Shown: positions 26,349 through 34,943, counted from the first letter of the stretch. The stretch is 64,000 bases of DNA from Bacteroidota bacterium (GCA_023434025.1 JAEYTL010000028.1:150498-214497), one strand, 5' to 3'. Notes: generated by a model from the letters alone, not told the origin. Translations and numbers: made by a program.

Positions 26349-27137
26349 TTAATCGTTGTGCACGTGATGAACACTAAACATGCTCGATACATTTTGAGTA
26401 ATCAGTGTCATTTTGTGACCTCCGTGAATACCAGGTCCGTCAACTAAGTTGATTTTGTTTTGCCCGTCTAAAATGTGAGACAAATCGGCCATGATATGCA
26501 CTTGTGGTGTAACTGTTTTTCTTACCTGTGCTTTGTCGTCGTGAGGAAAAGTTAACGTTACTTCTGTATAGTTGTAGTTTTCGGCCGATCTTCCGGTATG
26601 AGCTTGAAAGTTAATTGGGTCAATATTTGAAGACGATATAAACGAACCTTCAAAAACGACATGACGATAACCGGCTGTCCAGCCCCATTCCATTCCTGCA
26701 GCTTGCGCTTGTGCCCAAAAGTTACCTTGGCCTTCGATACCCAATTCCCATTGAGCTTGATCTACTCCAATGCCAAATTTTACTTTTGTGTAATCTCCGG
26801 CAGGAATATTTGGCAGGTTTAAAAATGTGCTTGAAGTGATACCTTCATCAACAATAAAGTAACTCTCATTTTTTGGAAGTGTGTATGAAGTGCCGTCAAC
26901 ACGAGTTAAAACAATGTTGCTCACAATATATTTGGCATGCGTAGCCTTAATTTTTTCGCCGTTTGAATGCGTGTATTCTGTTTGAAATGCAAAATCGGCT
27001 TCTTGATAAATGTTATCAAATTTTAGAATAATATTTCCTTCGTCATTTGGTGCAATAGTGTCGTCATCTGATGAACATGCACTAAATGTTAAGACCATAA
27101 CCATAACGGCTACAATGTGTTTGAATTGTAATGTCAT
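26349..27137 (-). CDS. MbnP-like copper-binding lipoprotein (copy 2)
   Basis: The lipobox ends TFSACSSDDDT. The MbnP domain gives ILKFDNIYQEADFAFQTEY, ATHAKYIVSNIVLTR, YTKVKFGIGVDQAQWELG and GMEWGWTAGYRHVVFEG. The Trp of copy 1's RYWVSNI is Ile here, while the W-x-W before GY is kept, so the Trp pair is the better candidate for modification. It ends with a His-rich tail (GIHGGHKM and VHHVHND). 262 residues. It is the first gene after a promoter region with two inverted repeats. Confidence 0.78.
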   Translation of the reverse strand: MTLQFKHIVAVMVMVLTFSACSSDDDTIAPNDEGNIILKFDNIYQEADFAFQTEYTHSNGEKIKATHAKYIVSNIVLTRVDGTSYTLPKNESYFIVDEGITSSTFLNLPNIPAGDYTKVKFGIGVDQAQWELGIEGQGNFWAQAQAAGMEWGWTAGYRHVVFEGSFISSSNIDPINFQAHTGRSAENYNYTEVTLTFPHDDKAQVRKTVTPQVHIMADLSHILDGQNKINLVDGPGIHGGHKMTLITQNVSSMFSVHHVHND

Positions 27138-27168
27138 TTTTTTTTAATTTAAAATATAATACTGATTG

Positions 27169-27218
27169 AACGGATTTTTTCCGTTACAACTACTGTCAAT
27201 TGAGTTTTTGTTTGACAG
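27169..27218 (-). promoter_or_regulatory. Two inverted repeats in front of the mbnP/mbnH-like operon
   Basis: AACGGA-N5-TCCGTT (27169-27185) and CTGTCAA-N12-TTGACAG (27193-27218) lie 32-81 bases before the copy 2 mbnP-like start. Both are perfect inverted repeats and could be operators for a metal-responsive regulator. The inner one could also act as a weak hairpin. Confidence 0.45.
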
Positions 27219-27232
27219 CTAAAAATTTTAAA

Positions 27233-27598
27233 TTAAGAAATGGGAGGATGAAAAATAACGCATGACTCTAAATGAGCATACAAAGCAGTGTAATTAAAAT
27301 TATTTTTTTGAACCAATTCATTATTTGAAGTTAATTGAAATGATTCAATTGATTCTAAAAATAAAATTTCTATTGTGTTGTTCTGTTTTTTTTCTGATGG
27401 AAGTGTGGAGTTTTCTGACTCGGAGGCATCTGCTAATTCTTTCTTTAAATGACATTTTCCGTTACATTTCATTTCCGGTTTTTCTTTGTTTTCACAAAGT
27501 TCTTTGGTAATGTAATCATAATTAATCACATAATTCAAAACCGGAATAACAGGTTTTGAAAGGATGAGGATAACTACTATTACGAAAAATTTTTTCAA
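27233..27598 (-). CDS. Small membrane-anchored or secreted protein with C-x9-C-x3-C motif (paralog of 16366-16746)
   Basis: 121 residues with an N-terminal hydrophobic helix, then KELC(35)ENKEKPEMKC(45)NGKC(49)HLKKELAD. Cys spacing, the KEL and LAD ends and the terminal FHPP match the 126-residue protein beside the SCO gene. It lies just upstream of the mbnP/mbnH-like run and is probably transcribed with it or just before it. No family name is known to me; a copper-linked role is inferred from two independent contexts. Confidence 0.7.
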   Translation of the reverse strand: MKKFFVIVVILILSKPVIPVLNYVINYDYITKELCENKEKPEMKCNGKCHLKKELADASESENSTLPSEKKQNNTIEILFLESIESFQLTSNNELVQKNNFNYTALYAHLESCVIFHPPIS

Positions 27599-27726
27599 AA
27601 AAATATTTTTTGCAAATATACAATTGTAAAATGAGAATACAAGTGTAAACAGGCGTTAAAACTTAATTATTCTATCTGAAGAGGTTAGTTTTATATAAAT
27701 TGACTACTGTTAATTTTAATGTGCTT

Positions 27727-27870
27727 GCTTTTCAGAAAAAGAGAATTGAACCCGGTTTCCGCACGTTTTCAACCGGCATAAATGCCATGCTGCCGATTAA
27801 CCAAAACCTGACCGGAGGCCGGGTAGAAGCCAATTACCGGCTGGGCGTGCATCTGAATTGTTCGTTGTAA
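27727..27870 (+). pseudogene. Remnant of the 3' end of a paralogous CxxCxC barrel gene
   Basis: The plus-strand frame ending at TAA 27868-27870 reads GINAMLPINQNLTGG and RVEANYRLGVHLNCSL. The barrel protein at 22412 ends GGHAFIPLQQNLTGG and LVDSNYRLNFYINYSL, so the two are clearly homologous. Only about 40-48 codons survive and no start is left. The fragment is richer in G and C than its surroundings, which suggests it came from another lineage. It lies on the opposite strand to the intact copy. Confidence 0.7.
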
Positions 27871-27899
27871 AGAAAGCAGGGTTTATTTGCATATAAAAA

Positions 27900-27931
27900 A
27901 ACCTCTTTGGAATAACAATTCTAAAGAGGTT
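27900..27931. terminator. Bidirectional terminator
   Basis: A 14-bp stem (AACCTCTTTGGAAT / ATTCTAAAGAGGTT, one G-T pair) with a 4-base loop has A residues before it and T residues after it. It serves the DUF4369 gene on the minus strand and anything read from the remnant side. Confidence 0.8.
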
Positions 27932-27947
27932 TTTGCTGTAAAAACAT

Positions 27948-28667
27948 TTATTCTTCCGCTTTTCGTCGTTCTTCAATAAATTTAGTGAGCATTTTGCCGT
28001 ATTTGGAGTCGGCTACTTTGGGTGACATCGATTTTTGAATAGTGTCTAAAAACTTTAATTGGGCGTCATGTACTTCCGACAAGGCGATATATGGACTCAC
28101 TTCGTAGTCTTTTTGGGTCAGTGCAAAGTTGATGGTGTATAAATACTTGCGTTTGATAAGCTTTTCATTAGCCGCCTGAATACTGTCTAAACGGTTTTGG
28201 TCGTTATCCTTTTGTGCCTTGATCTCGCGTTCCAATAACAGCAGTTGCTCATTGGTGAAACGGGAATTGATTTTCAGAAAATCCTGTAAAAGGTCATGGT
28301 TTTTAGATCCTTTTACCTGTGCATTGGCATAAAAAGTTTCCAACGAAGTTTCAATGGAAAGGTTTCCGGGCTCGGCAAAAACCACCAGGTTGTTGTCCAA
28401 CGAATTCGACTGACCGCGGTCTAAGAACAAATACAACATTTCAGGGGAATCGATCTTTAAATGGCTTTCAAAGTCTGATTTTCCGTCAAAGATAATAGAG
28501 TCCATCACAACCAGACTGGAGTCTTTCAGCATCTGAATATACAGTTTACCCTGTTTGATTCCTTTTACATTTCCGGTAATATGAAGGTTGGTGTCGACGG
28601 GGTTTTCTGTTTTTTTACAAGCGATAAACAAGCTGAATGCTACGAAAAGCAATACGGTTTTTTTCAT
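27948..28667 (-). CDS. DUF4369-type lipoprotein without a thioredoxin domain
   Basis: A lipobox ends LFIACKK. A DUF4369 beta domain (LHITGNVKGIKQGKLYIQML) spans about 28-115, followed by a charged helical region (about 130-235). In longer family members a thioredoxin-like domain follows; here the protein stops at 239 residues, so it lacks a redox centre. DUF4369 proteins sit in the periplasm or on the outer membrane. It shares an operon with the DUF819 gene, 30 bases upstream. Confidence 0.78.
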   Translation of the reverse strand: MKKTVLLFVAFSLFIACKKTENPVDTNLHITGNVKGIKQGKLYIQMLKDSSLVVMDSIIFDGKSDFESHLKIDSPEMLYLFLDRGQSNSLDNNLVVFAEPGNLSIETSLETFYANAQVKGSKNHDLLQDFLKINSRFTNEQLLLLEREIKAQKDNDQNRLDSIQAANEKLIKRKYLYTINFALTQKDYEVSPYIALSEVHDAQLKFLDTIQKSMSPKVADSKYGKMLTKFIEERRKAEE

Positions 28668-28697
28668 TTTTTTATTAAATCGGTTTTTGTTAATTTA

Positions 28698-30002
28698 TTA
28701 AATCGGAGCCACAATTTCCATGAGATAAGCTGAGAGTAATGCACCATAAGTTCCAATTACATAGCCAAAAACAGCAAGCAAAACCCCAACGCTGGCAAGA
28801 GAAGGATGAAAGGCTGAGGCGACAATAGGGGCAGAGGCAGCTCCGCCAATATTGGCTTTGCTTCCCACAGCCAGAAAGAAAAAAGGTGCTTTAATCAATT
28901 TGGCTACCACTATCAGTAAAAGAACATGAATCGCCATCCAGATCAGACCCACGACCAAAAGTCCGGGATTGCTCAGAACGGAACCTAAATCCATTTTCAT
29001 TCCAATGGATGCAACTAAAACATAGATAAATACACTTCCTATTTTGCTGGCTCCGGCTCCTTCGTATTCTTTCAGTTTGGTATAAGAAAGTAAAATCCCG
29101 ATAGCTGTGGCAAAAGTAACCATCCAAAAGAAACGGTCACCAAAAGTGGAAACAAAACTGGTAGGGTCGTTTACCGTTTCAAAATTAGCTTTCAGAAAAT
29201 CTGATACAGTATTACTTCCCCAATGGGAAAGGCCTACAGCGGTAAAGGCAATACCCAGAATAATCATCAAATCGGTTAAACTGGGGTTTCGGGTTACGCT
29301 GGCGGCATAGGATGAAACCTTATTTTTTAATTCTTCAATAGAACGGTTGTCGGCTTTTAGCCAATGGTCTATTTTTTCCTTTCTTCCGATTCCGAAAAGC
29401 AAAACGGCCATCCATATATTGGCTACTACAATATCAACCAAAACCATCGCTCCGTATTTTTCCTGATTATATTTAAAAACTTCGAGCATAGCTGCCTGGT
29501 TTGCTCCTCCGCCAATCCAACTTCCGGCTAAGGTGGAAAGTCCTCTCCAGACTGCATCAAAACCAGCTCCGCCAACTGTTTCAGGAGAAAAAATTGAAAC
29601 GACCAAAATAGCAATAGGTCCTCCTATGATAACACCAATTGTTCCGGTAAAAAACATAATTAAGGCTTTTGGGCCTAATTTGAACATGGCTTTTAAGTCA
29701 ATGCTCAAAGTCATTAAGACCAAAGCCGCCGGCAATAAATAGCGACTGGCAACAAAATAGATGGATGATTTTTTAGTGATAATTTCTCCGTTTTCACCCA
29801 CTTCACGCCATTCCGGTGAAATGATATTTAACGAACTGAATACAGATGGCAGTAAATAACACATTAACAGTGACGGGAAAATGATGTAGAATTTTTTCCA
29901 AAGACCCTCTTTGATAGAGGAAGTATAAAAAACAAATGCCAGAAGGAACATTAATAATCCAAAAACAATGGTGTCATCTGTAATATATGGTGCGGTTTTC
30001 AT
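28698..30002 (-). CDS. DUF819 family membrane protein (putative transporter)
   Basis: A 434-residue protein with about ten or eleven membrane helices. Family text: GSWIGGGANQAAMLEVFKYN, VYLVASIGMKMDL-like VFIYVLVASIGMKMDLGSV, and FFLAVGSKANIGGAASAPIV. The GG-AN and SKANIGG motifs in two halves suggest an inverted-repeat transporter fold. The start MKTAPYITDD at 30002 is preferred over 30023. Substrate unknown. Confidence 0.85.
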   Translation of the reverse strand: MKTAPYITDDTIVFGLLMFLLAFVFYTSSIKEGLWKKFYIIFPSLLMCYLLPSVFSSLNIISPEWREVGENGEIITKKSSIYFVASRYLLPAALVLMTLSIDLKAMFKLGPKALIMFFTGTIGVIIGGPIAILVVSIFSPETVGGAGFDAVWRGLSTLAGSWIGGGANQAAMLEVFKYNQEKYGAMVLVDIVVANIWMAVLLFGIGRKEKIDHWLKADNRSIEELKNKVSSYAASVTRNPSLTDLMIILGIAFTAVGLSHWGSNTVSDFLKANFETVNDPTSFVSTFGDRFFWMVTFATAIGILLSYTKLKEYEGAGASKIGSVFIYVLVASIGMKMDLGSVLSNPGLLVVGLIWMAIHVLLLIVVAKLIKAPFFFLAVGSKANIGGAASAPIVASAFHPSLASVGVLLAVFGYVIGTYGALLSAYLMEIVAPI

Positions 30003-30175
30003 TCTTTGGTAATTTGGGTGCAAAATAGGGATTTTTTAAAAAAGTCAGCTCTTTTTTTAGGATAGTTTTATAATGCACCGGCTATATAAATTGAACTATT
30101 TTGAGCGTCGATTAAAGAAATCTTTATAATTTCTCCAATTTTCTGAATGCGTGTTCTCTTATCATTATATGACAT

Positions 30176-30206
30176 AAAAAATCCCTGACTTGAATAGTTC
30201 AGGGAT
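30176..30206 (-). terminator. Terminator of the M61 peptidase gene
   Basis: An 8-bp stem ATCCCTGA / TCAGGGAT with a 10-base loop leads into five T residues on the minus strand. Confidence 0.8.
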
Positions 30207-30231
30207 TCATCAAAAATATGTTTTTCAGATT

Positions 30232-32091
30232 TTATCCTTTCAGCCAGGCTTCACGAAGTGCTCTTTTAGAGTCGTCGGTGGCCTGGTAACCGTCAATTTC
30301 ATCCATCGGTACTTTAACAGTTCCTTTTAACGTCAGTTCTTTGTCTTCCCGTTTAACCACAAAAGTTACCGGATCATTTTCCTGCCATGCCATACTGCCG
30401 ATAATCATATCATAAATGTTATCCAGGTTATACTTGGTGTCATTAATTGATACAATAATATCACCCCCCTGTAATCCCAATGATTTCATAAAGTCATTTA
30501 ACTCGATACCGGGAAGAATAATGATTTCTTTGGTGGTTGGATTAACGGTGATATAAGGTACTTGACCTTTTAAGAAAATATTGCCCGGAATCTGTACTTT
30601 AGTTTTACTAACGCCCACTTTACCAAAGAATTCTTCATAATTCAAGGGTGTGCTTCCGGCCACATAGGTGTCCAGAAATGTTCGGATTTCAGGATAGGTT
30701 ACCGATACAATTTTATCAAACAATTCGTTGTCTTCAAATGGTTTCTCATTACCGTATTCTTTAGACAGCTTTTGCATTAGATCCAGAATGCCACGCTTAC
30801 CATTGCTTAGTTCACGCAATTGAATGTCTAAACACATTGCAATCAGGGCTCCTTTTTCATACACATTTAAATAGGAATCTTTGAATTCTTTTTTCAACAC
30901 TTCGGCACTCATTTTTGTAAACGGCATGGTGTCACTGAACCGTTTTGAGTTGGTAATCTTTCCGGCCATTCGTTGATAAAACTCGTTTTCATCAATCAAG
31001 CCCTGGTTCACCTGGAACAAGTTGGCAAAATATTCGGTAATACCTTCATACATCCACAAATGCTGCGACATTTTAGGCGTATTAAAATCAAAGTAATGAA
31101 TTTCTTTTGAATGAACGCTCAACGGTGTAACAATGTGGAAAAACTCATGCGAAACCACATCCACCATACTTTGGTTCAGCTGCTCTGCATCCATGGCTTC
31201 CGGAAAAACTACAACGGTAGAGGTATTGTGTTCCAAAGCTCCAAAACCTTTGGCATCTTCTTTTTCATAATCCGATAAGTAAAGCAGAATAGCATATTTT
31301 TTAGTATTGTTGATAGGACCTAAAAATTTCTTCTGGGCTTTCATCATGGTTTCCATGGCCGGTTTAAAATCTTCGGCAGTATATATTCCGTTTGGCGAAT
31401 GAACGCTGATGATGATTTCCATATCGTCCACCATAAAAGAAGCACTCTTGCTCTTGGTGTACATGATCGGATTATCCGCCAGCTCGGCATAGCGGGAAGC
31501 TTTGAACACATCTTTGGCATCACTTTTATCCAGATCCACCATGGCAGTTGCACCGTTTAAATGGGCGGGCTTGGTAACTGTTAGCTGATAGGGAAGTTCT
31601 TTTAAATCTTTAAAATAACCGACAAAAGCATGTGTGTTGATCACAAAATTCTCCCCTTCGGCAATGTTTGTACCGGCCGGAGAAAAAATATCGCCCTGTC
31701 CAAATTCTGTTCCGGTTTCCGAATCATAGGTGTCATTCATCAGATAAGTCACTTTAGCTAATTTTTTAGCTCCTTTAATTACCCATGAATTTTCGTCCAT
31801 TTTGGCTACGGAAAGTTCCTTCCCTTTGGCATCATAGGCTTTAAAGTTATCCGCATAACGGCCGTAATCATCTTCCGAATACGTTCCGGGTACTATTTTA
31901 GGCAGGAAAAAAGTTGTTTCGTCTGTTTTGATTTTAGGCGGAATAACCGTTACCGGAACCCTGTCATTGTTAATATTAGTCAAATCAAGGGCTACCAGGA
32001 TTTCATTGTTCTTGTTTTGAGCAAAAGCAATAGTGTTGCCCAATAAAAAAAAGACACTTGAGAACACAAGTGGTAAAAATGATTTTCTCAT
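30232..32091 (-). CDS. M61 family metallopeptidase with PDZ domain
   Basis: A signal peptide (FFLLGNTIAFAQ) opens a 619-residue secreted peptidase. The zinc site is complete: HEFFH (about residue 314) and the third-ligand Glu in MYEGITEYFANL (about 348). A beta-rich N-terminal domain precedes it and a PDZ domain follows (about 530-595: KSLGLQGGDIIVSINDTKYN). The M61 family are glycyl aminopeptidase-like enzymes of the periplasm. The gene is monocistronic, ending in its own terminator. Confidence 0.9.
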   Translation of the reverse strand: MRKSFLPLVFSSVFFLLGNTIAFAQNKNNEILVALDLTNINNDRVPVTVIPPKIKTDETTFFLPKIVPGTYSEDDYGRYADNFKAYDAKGKELSVAKMDENSWVIKGAKKLAKVTYLMNDTYDSETGTEFGQGDIFSPAGTNIAEGENFVINTHAFVGYFKDLKELPYQLTVTKPAHLNGATAMVDLDKSDAKDVFKASRYAELADNPIMYTKSKSASFMVDDMEIIISVHSPNGIYTAEDFKPAMETMMKAQKKFLGPINNTKKYAILLYLSDYEKEDAKGFGALEHNTSTVVVFPEAMDAEQLNQSMVDVVSHEFFHIVTPLSVHSKEIHYFDFNTPKMSQHLWMYEGITEYFANLFQVNQGLIDENEFYQRMAGKITNSKRFSDTMPFTKMSAEVLKKEFKDSYLNVYEKGALIAMCLDIQLRELSNGKRGILDLMQKLSKEYGNEKPFEDNELFDKIVSVTYPEIRTFLDTYVAGSTPLNYEEFFGKVGVSKTKVQIPGNIFLKGQVPYITVNPTTKEIIILPGIELNDFMKSLGLQGGDIIVSINDTKYNLDNIYDMIIGSMAWQENDPVTFVVKREDKELTLKGTVKVPMDEIDGYQATDDSKRALREAWLKG

Positions 32092-32142
32092 GAAAGTTAT
32101 GTTTAAACAATAAGTAGCCTTACGGCCTAATATGTTACAAAT

Positions 32143-32181
32143 AACAACAAAAAACGCCTTATTTAAAAGCGTTTTGTTGTT
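32143..32181 (-). terminator. Terminator of the alpha/beta hydrolase gene
   Basis: An imperfect stem AACAACAAAA...GCG / CGC...TTTTGTTGTT spans 32143-32181, with A residues on the plus strand providing the T run of the minus transcript. Confidence 0.6.
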
Positions 32182-32195
32182 AAGAGTTTGATAAA

Positions 32196-33590
32196 TTAGT
32201 TGGTCTGACTCAGGATCCAGTCTTTTATATCTGTTAAAACGACAGGAGAAAATGTTTGCTCAATGGCTCCATATTCCTCCGTTGAACCGGTTTCACATGC
32301 CTGAAAAAGATGGTTTAAACCCGAATATTCTTTTACGGTTATCTTTTTATTTCCGCCTTTTTTCAAGGCCTTTTGAATGCCCTCCAGGTTTGAATTTGAC
32401 GGGACTTGCAGGTCTTTTTCACCATTTAATGCCAGCACCGGACAGCTCACCTTTTCCAGGTAAACAGATGGTTCAAATCGTATAAAGTTACGGTACCATG
32501 GCGAGAGTATAGGAGCAATCTGCTGACGAAGAGCTGCTTTTTTATCTGCTTCACTCAGGCTGACGAATTCCGGATTTTGGCTATACATTTCAGTAAAAAG
32601 GACTTCCAGTGCCTGTTGAGCATCGGTATCGGTTTTGTTGCTTTTGACAATGGCATACGTGCGTTGGTTTATTTTCTTTGCTTCGGCCAATTCGTTTGCA
32701 TTCATTCCCGAAACTTTGCCGATGAGGTAGGTTTGTTCCAGCATTAATTCATCACACGGAATTCCGGGAGCGGCCAGCAATACCAGAAAATGAATTGATT
32801 TATCTTTAGACGCTACAACCGGAGCAATGATTCCGCCTTCACTGTGGCCTATTAATCCTATTTTCTTGGGGTTGACTCCTTTTTTTGATTTTAAAAAACG
32901 AACTGCTGATTCCACATCAGCAGCAAAATCATAACTGCTGGATAAGGCATGATGACCGCCTGATTTTCCTACTCCTCGGTCATCTATCCGCAGTACACCG
33001 ATACCGTTACGGGTTAAATAATCGGCAATTACCCAAAAAGGTTTGTGACCTAATATTTCAGAATTCCGGTCTTGCGGGCCGCTGCCGGAAATCAAAATAG
33101 CAACGGGATAATCCTCTTTTTGTGGAGTTGTCAGTGTGCCGGCTAAGGTAATCTTGTCTTTTTCATTTTCAAATACCACTTCTTCTATGGCATAGGGAAA
33201 CGGGCCTTTGGGCTCCTGCGGACGGTTCAATTTTTTTTCTTCGCTTTTTTCACGGCTCAGCTGTAAAGCATAGTTTTGACCATTTTGAGAGAAAATACCC
33301 TCGAAAATGTTGGTGTCGTTTAGCTCTCCGGTATATGCGAATTGAGCCGGATCAAAACGGAAAACTAATTTTTTCTGATCAAACGTAACGGAGGTAAGGG
33401 GTATTCCTTTGGCATTTTGCTGTGGGATATCCATCGTTCCGCTATAGACAGCGTCTTTTTTGCTGAAGTCTAAGCCAAACAGTAATTCCGTTCCCATTAC
33501 ATTGATCTTGCCATACCATTTACCGGTAATGTCCTGTGCGGACATATTCGTTGAAAAGATTAGTATAAGCAGTACGATTGCATTTTTCAT
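32196..33590 (-). CDS. Secreted alpha/beta hydrolase with N-terminal beta domain
   Basis: After a signal peptide, residues about 20-120 form a beta-sandwich-like domain (ITGKWYGKINVMGTELLFGL). The hydrolase part starts LAGTLTTPQKEDYPVAILISGSG with the oxyanion stretch. The nucleophile elbow is GHSEGG, and the His is probably that in SGLNHLFQ near the end. DDRGVGKSGG and the domain order resemble Bacteroidota serine aminopeptidase/acyl hydrolases. 464 residues. The membrane-protein gene lies 17 bases upstream and may be cotranscribed. Confidence 0.82.
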   Translation of the reverse strand: MKNAIVLLILIFSTNMSAQDITGKWYGKINVMGTELLFGLDFSKKDAVYSGTMDIPQQNAKGIPLTSVTFDQKKLVFRFDPAQFAYTGELNDTNIFEGIFSQNGQNYALQLSREKSEEKKLNRPQEPKGPFPYAIEEVVFENEKDKITLAGTLTTPQKEDYPVAILISGSGPQDRNSEILGHKPFWVIADYLTRNGIGVLRIDDRGVGKSGGHHALSSSYDFAADVESAVRFLKSKKGVNPKKIGLIGHSEGGIIAPVVASKDKSIHFLVLLAAPGIPCDELMLEQTYLIGKVSGMNANELAEAKKINQRTYAIVKSNKTDTDAQQALEVLFTEMYSQNPEFVSLSEADKKAALRQQIAPILSPWYRNFIRFEPSVYLEKVSCPVLALNGEKDLQVPSNSNLEGIQKALKKGGNKKITVKEYSGLNHLFQACETGSTEEYGAIEQTFSPVVLTDIKDWILSQTN

Positions 33591-33607
33591 AAAAAGAGCG
33601 TTAAGGG

Positions 33608-34183
33608 TTAAATAAGTGAGAAAATTATTTTTGAAAGAAATTCTGCCATAAAAAGCACAATGATAAAGTAAAGTATGTGCCTTTTTTCCTTAGCATTTGT
33701 GGCCGTTTTAAATCCGTTCCAGCTTAAAAAAGCAAACCAGACCAGTGCAAGCAGGGCAAAAACAGCAAAAACAAGTATGATGATAATATCAGAGAATAAA
33801 AAATCTTTTGCTTCTTGATCAGATGCTATAACAAGAATGTGCTGTCCGGCTTGATCAATTTGATTGTTCAGGTTAAAAAAAGGCAGAACATAAAATGGTA
33901 TTCGGGCTATTAATGCCGTACTTAGTACATCGATGATACGGGTTTTGGAATTAATATACCGGCCTAACAAATAAAGGCATAATGTTAACAAAGCCGTATT
34001 GATGAGGTTGTCTGATAAAACACGAAAGAATGTGGCCGATTCTGCAAAATGCAAATCAATAATTCCGTCAAAACGTCCTTTAAAGAGTGAGCCGATCCAT
34101 GAGCCGGCTGTTAAGGCAGCCAGTCCAGACAGAATTAAATTTTTTTCGGATCCGGTTTCAAAAGGATTAAACAGTTTTTTCAT
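33608..34183 (-). CDS. Yip1-like integral membrane protein
   Basis: A 191-residue protein with about five membrane helices. It starts MKKLFNPFETGSEKNLILSG and carries ALIARIPFYVLPFF, a pattern of the Yip1 family. Function unknown. Its start overlaps the upstream gene's end by 17 bases, so it is translated with the bPH-like protein. The three genes up to 34943 form an operon led by a small DUF2089 regulator. Confidence 0.62.
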   Translation of the reverse strand: MKKLFNPFETGSEKNLILSGLAALTAGSWIGSLFKGRFDGIIDLHFAESATFFRVLSDNLINTALLTLCLYLLGRYINSKTRIIDVLSTALIARIPFYVLPFFNLNNQIDQAGQHILVIASDQEAKDFLFSDIIIILVFAVFALLALVWFAFLSWNGFKTATNAKEKRHILYFIIVLFMAEFLSKIIFSLI

Positions 34184-34664
34184 TTCGGGTAATGATGTTG
34201 TGGATGATTTTTTTTAGTTCTTCCGGGTTTTGTGTGCCGATTAAGAGAGTACGTTTGGTTTTGAAGGTTAACTTCAGTCCCCGATTCCCTCTGATATTAA
34301 ACGCTTTGCCTTTTATGCCGTACCGTATGCCCCAGCCGCCATAATCCATGATCGGGTTATATTGAATGACTTCTGCTTTTTCTATTTCAGAGAATAAGTA
34401 CTTCCGTTCTTTAAAGTGAAACGGAAAAAACCGAATGGCAATCTCTTTTTCGGTAATCTTTGTTGTTAGGCTGATCAAACAGAATAAAATCAACACTACA
34501 ATCAACGCAATAAAGTAAACGATTATCATGACCTTATTTGTTTCGTTTGATTGTAATGCTTGGTAAACAATAATCGCATTTATCAGGTTGGCAGAAATTA
34601 GAATAACCCATATCCACCATTGATTAAATTTTTGCTTTTCCGTAAAGAGAAGTTTTTGAGGCAT
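34167..34664 (-). CDS. Two-helix membrane protein with PH-like domain
   Basis: Two membrane helices (about 15-34 and 46-66) precede a soluble beta-rich domain with KITEKEIAIRFFPFHFKERK, then YLFSEIEKAEVIQYNPI and LTFKTKRTLLIGTQNPEEL. This resembles bacterial PH-domain proteins whose YxF and TK-R-LLIGT phrases recur. 165 residues. It sits between the DUF2089 regulator and the Yip1-like gene. Function not known. Confidence 0.6.
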   Translation of the reverse strand: MPQKLLFTEKQKFNQWWIWVILISANLINAIIVYQALQSNETNKVMIIVYFIALIVVLILFCLISLTTKITEKEIAIRFFPFHFKERKYLFSEIEKAEVIQYNPIMDYGGWGIRYGIKGKAFNIRGNRGLKLTFKTKRTLLIGTQNPEELKKIIHNIITRNEKTV

Positions 34665-34667
34665 AAT

Positions 34668-34943
34668 TTATTCTTTTTGCAGTGTTTTAATTTTGTAGAT
34701 GATATCGTCTAGTTTGTTTCTGACAGTAGGGTAACTGTTTCCCATCTGAATGGCCATTTCTTTCAGGCTGCCGCTGAAAAGAAAAAACTGTACCACAAAA
34801 TGTTGTTCTTCTGACGATAATTGTAATAATAATGGAAGCCCATAATCTCCGGAAACAGTCGTTTGGCAGTGTTCACAACTCAACTGTGTAACAGACAGTG
34901 AATTTTCACAACTCGGACAATGGATGGGAAGCTTAGGTTTCAT
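34668..34943 (-). CDS. DUF2089-type small regulator (zinc ribbon plus HTH)
   Basis: This 91-residue protein opens with a zinc ribbon, CPSCENSLSVTQLSCEHC. A helix-turn-helix follows (FSGSLKEMAIQMGNSYPTVRNKLD). This is the DUF2089 layout, a putative transcription factor. It leads a three-gene operon with membrane proteins whose genes follow within a few bases, so it probably regulates them. Confidence 0.75.
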   Translation of the reverse strand: MKPKLPIHCPSCENSLSVTQLSCEHCQTTVSGDYGLPLLLQLSSEEQHFVVQFFLFSGSLKEMAIQMGNSYPTVRNKLDDIIYKIKTLQKE

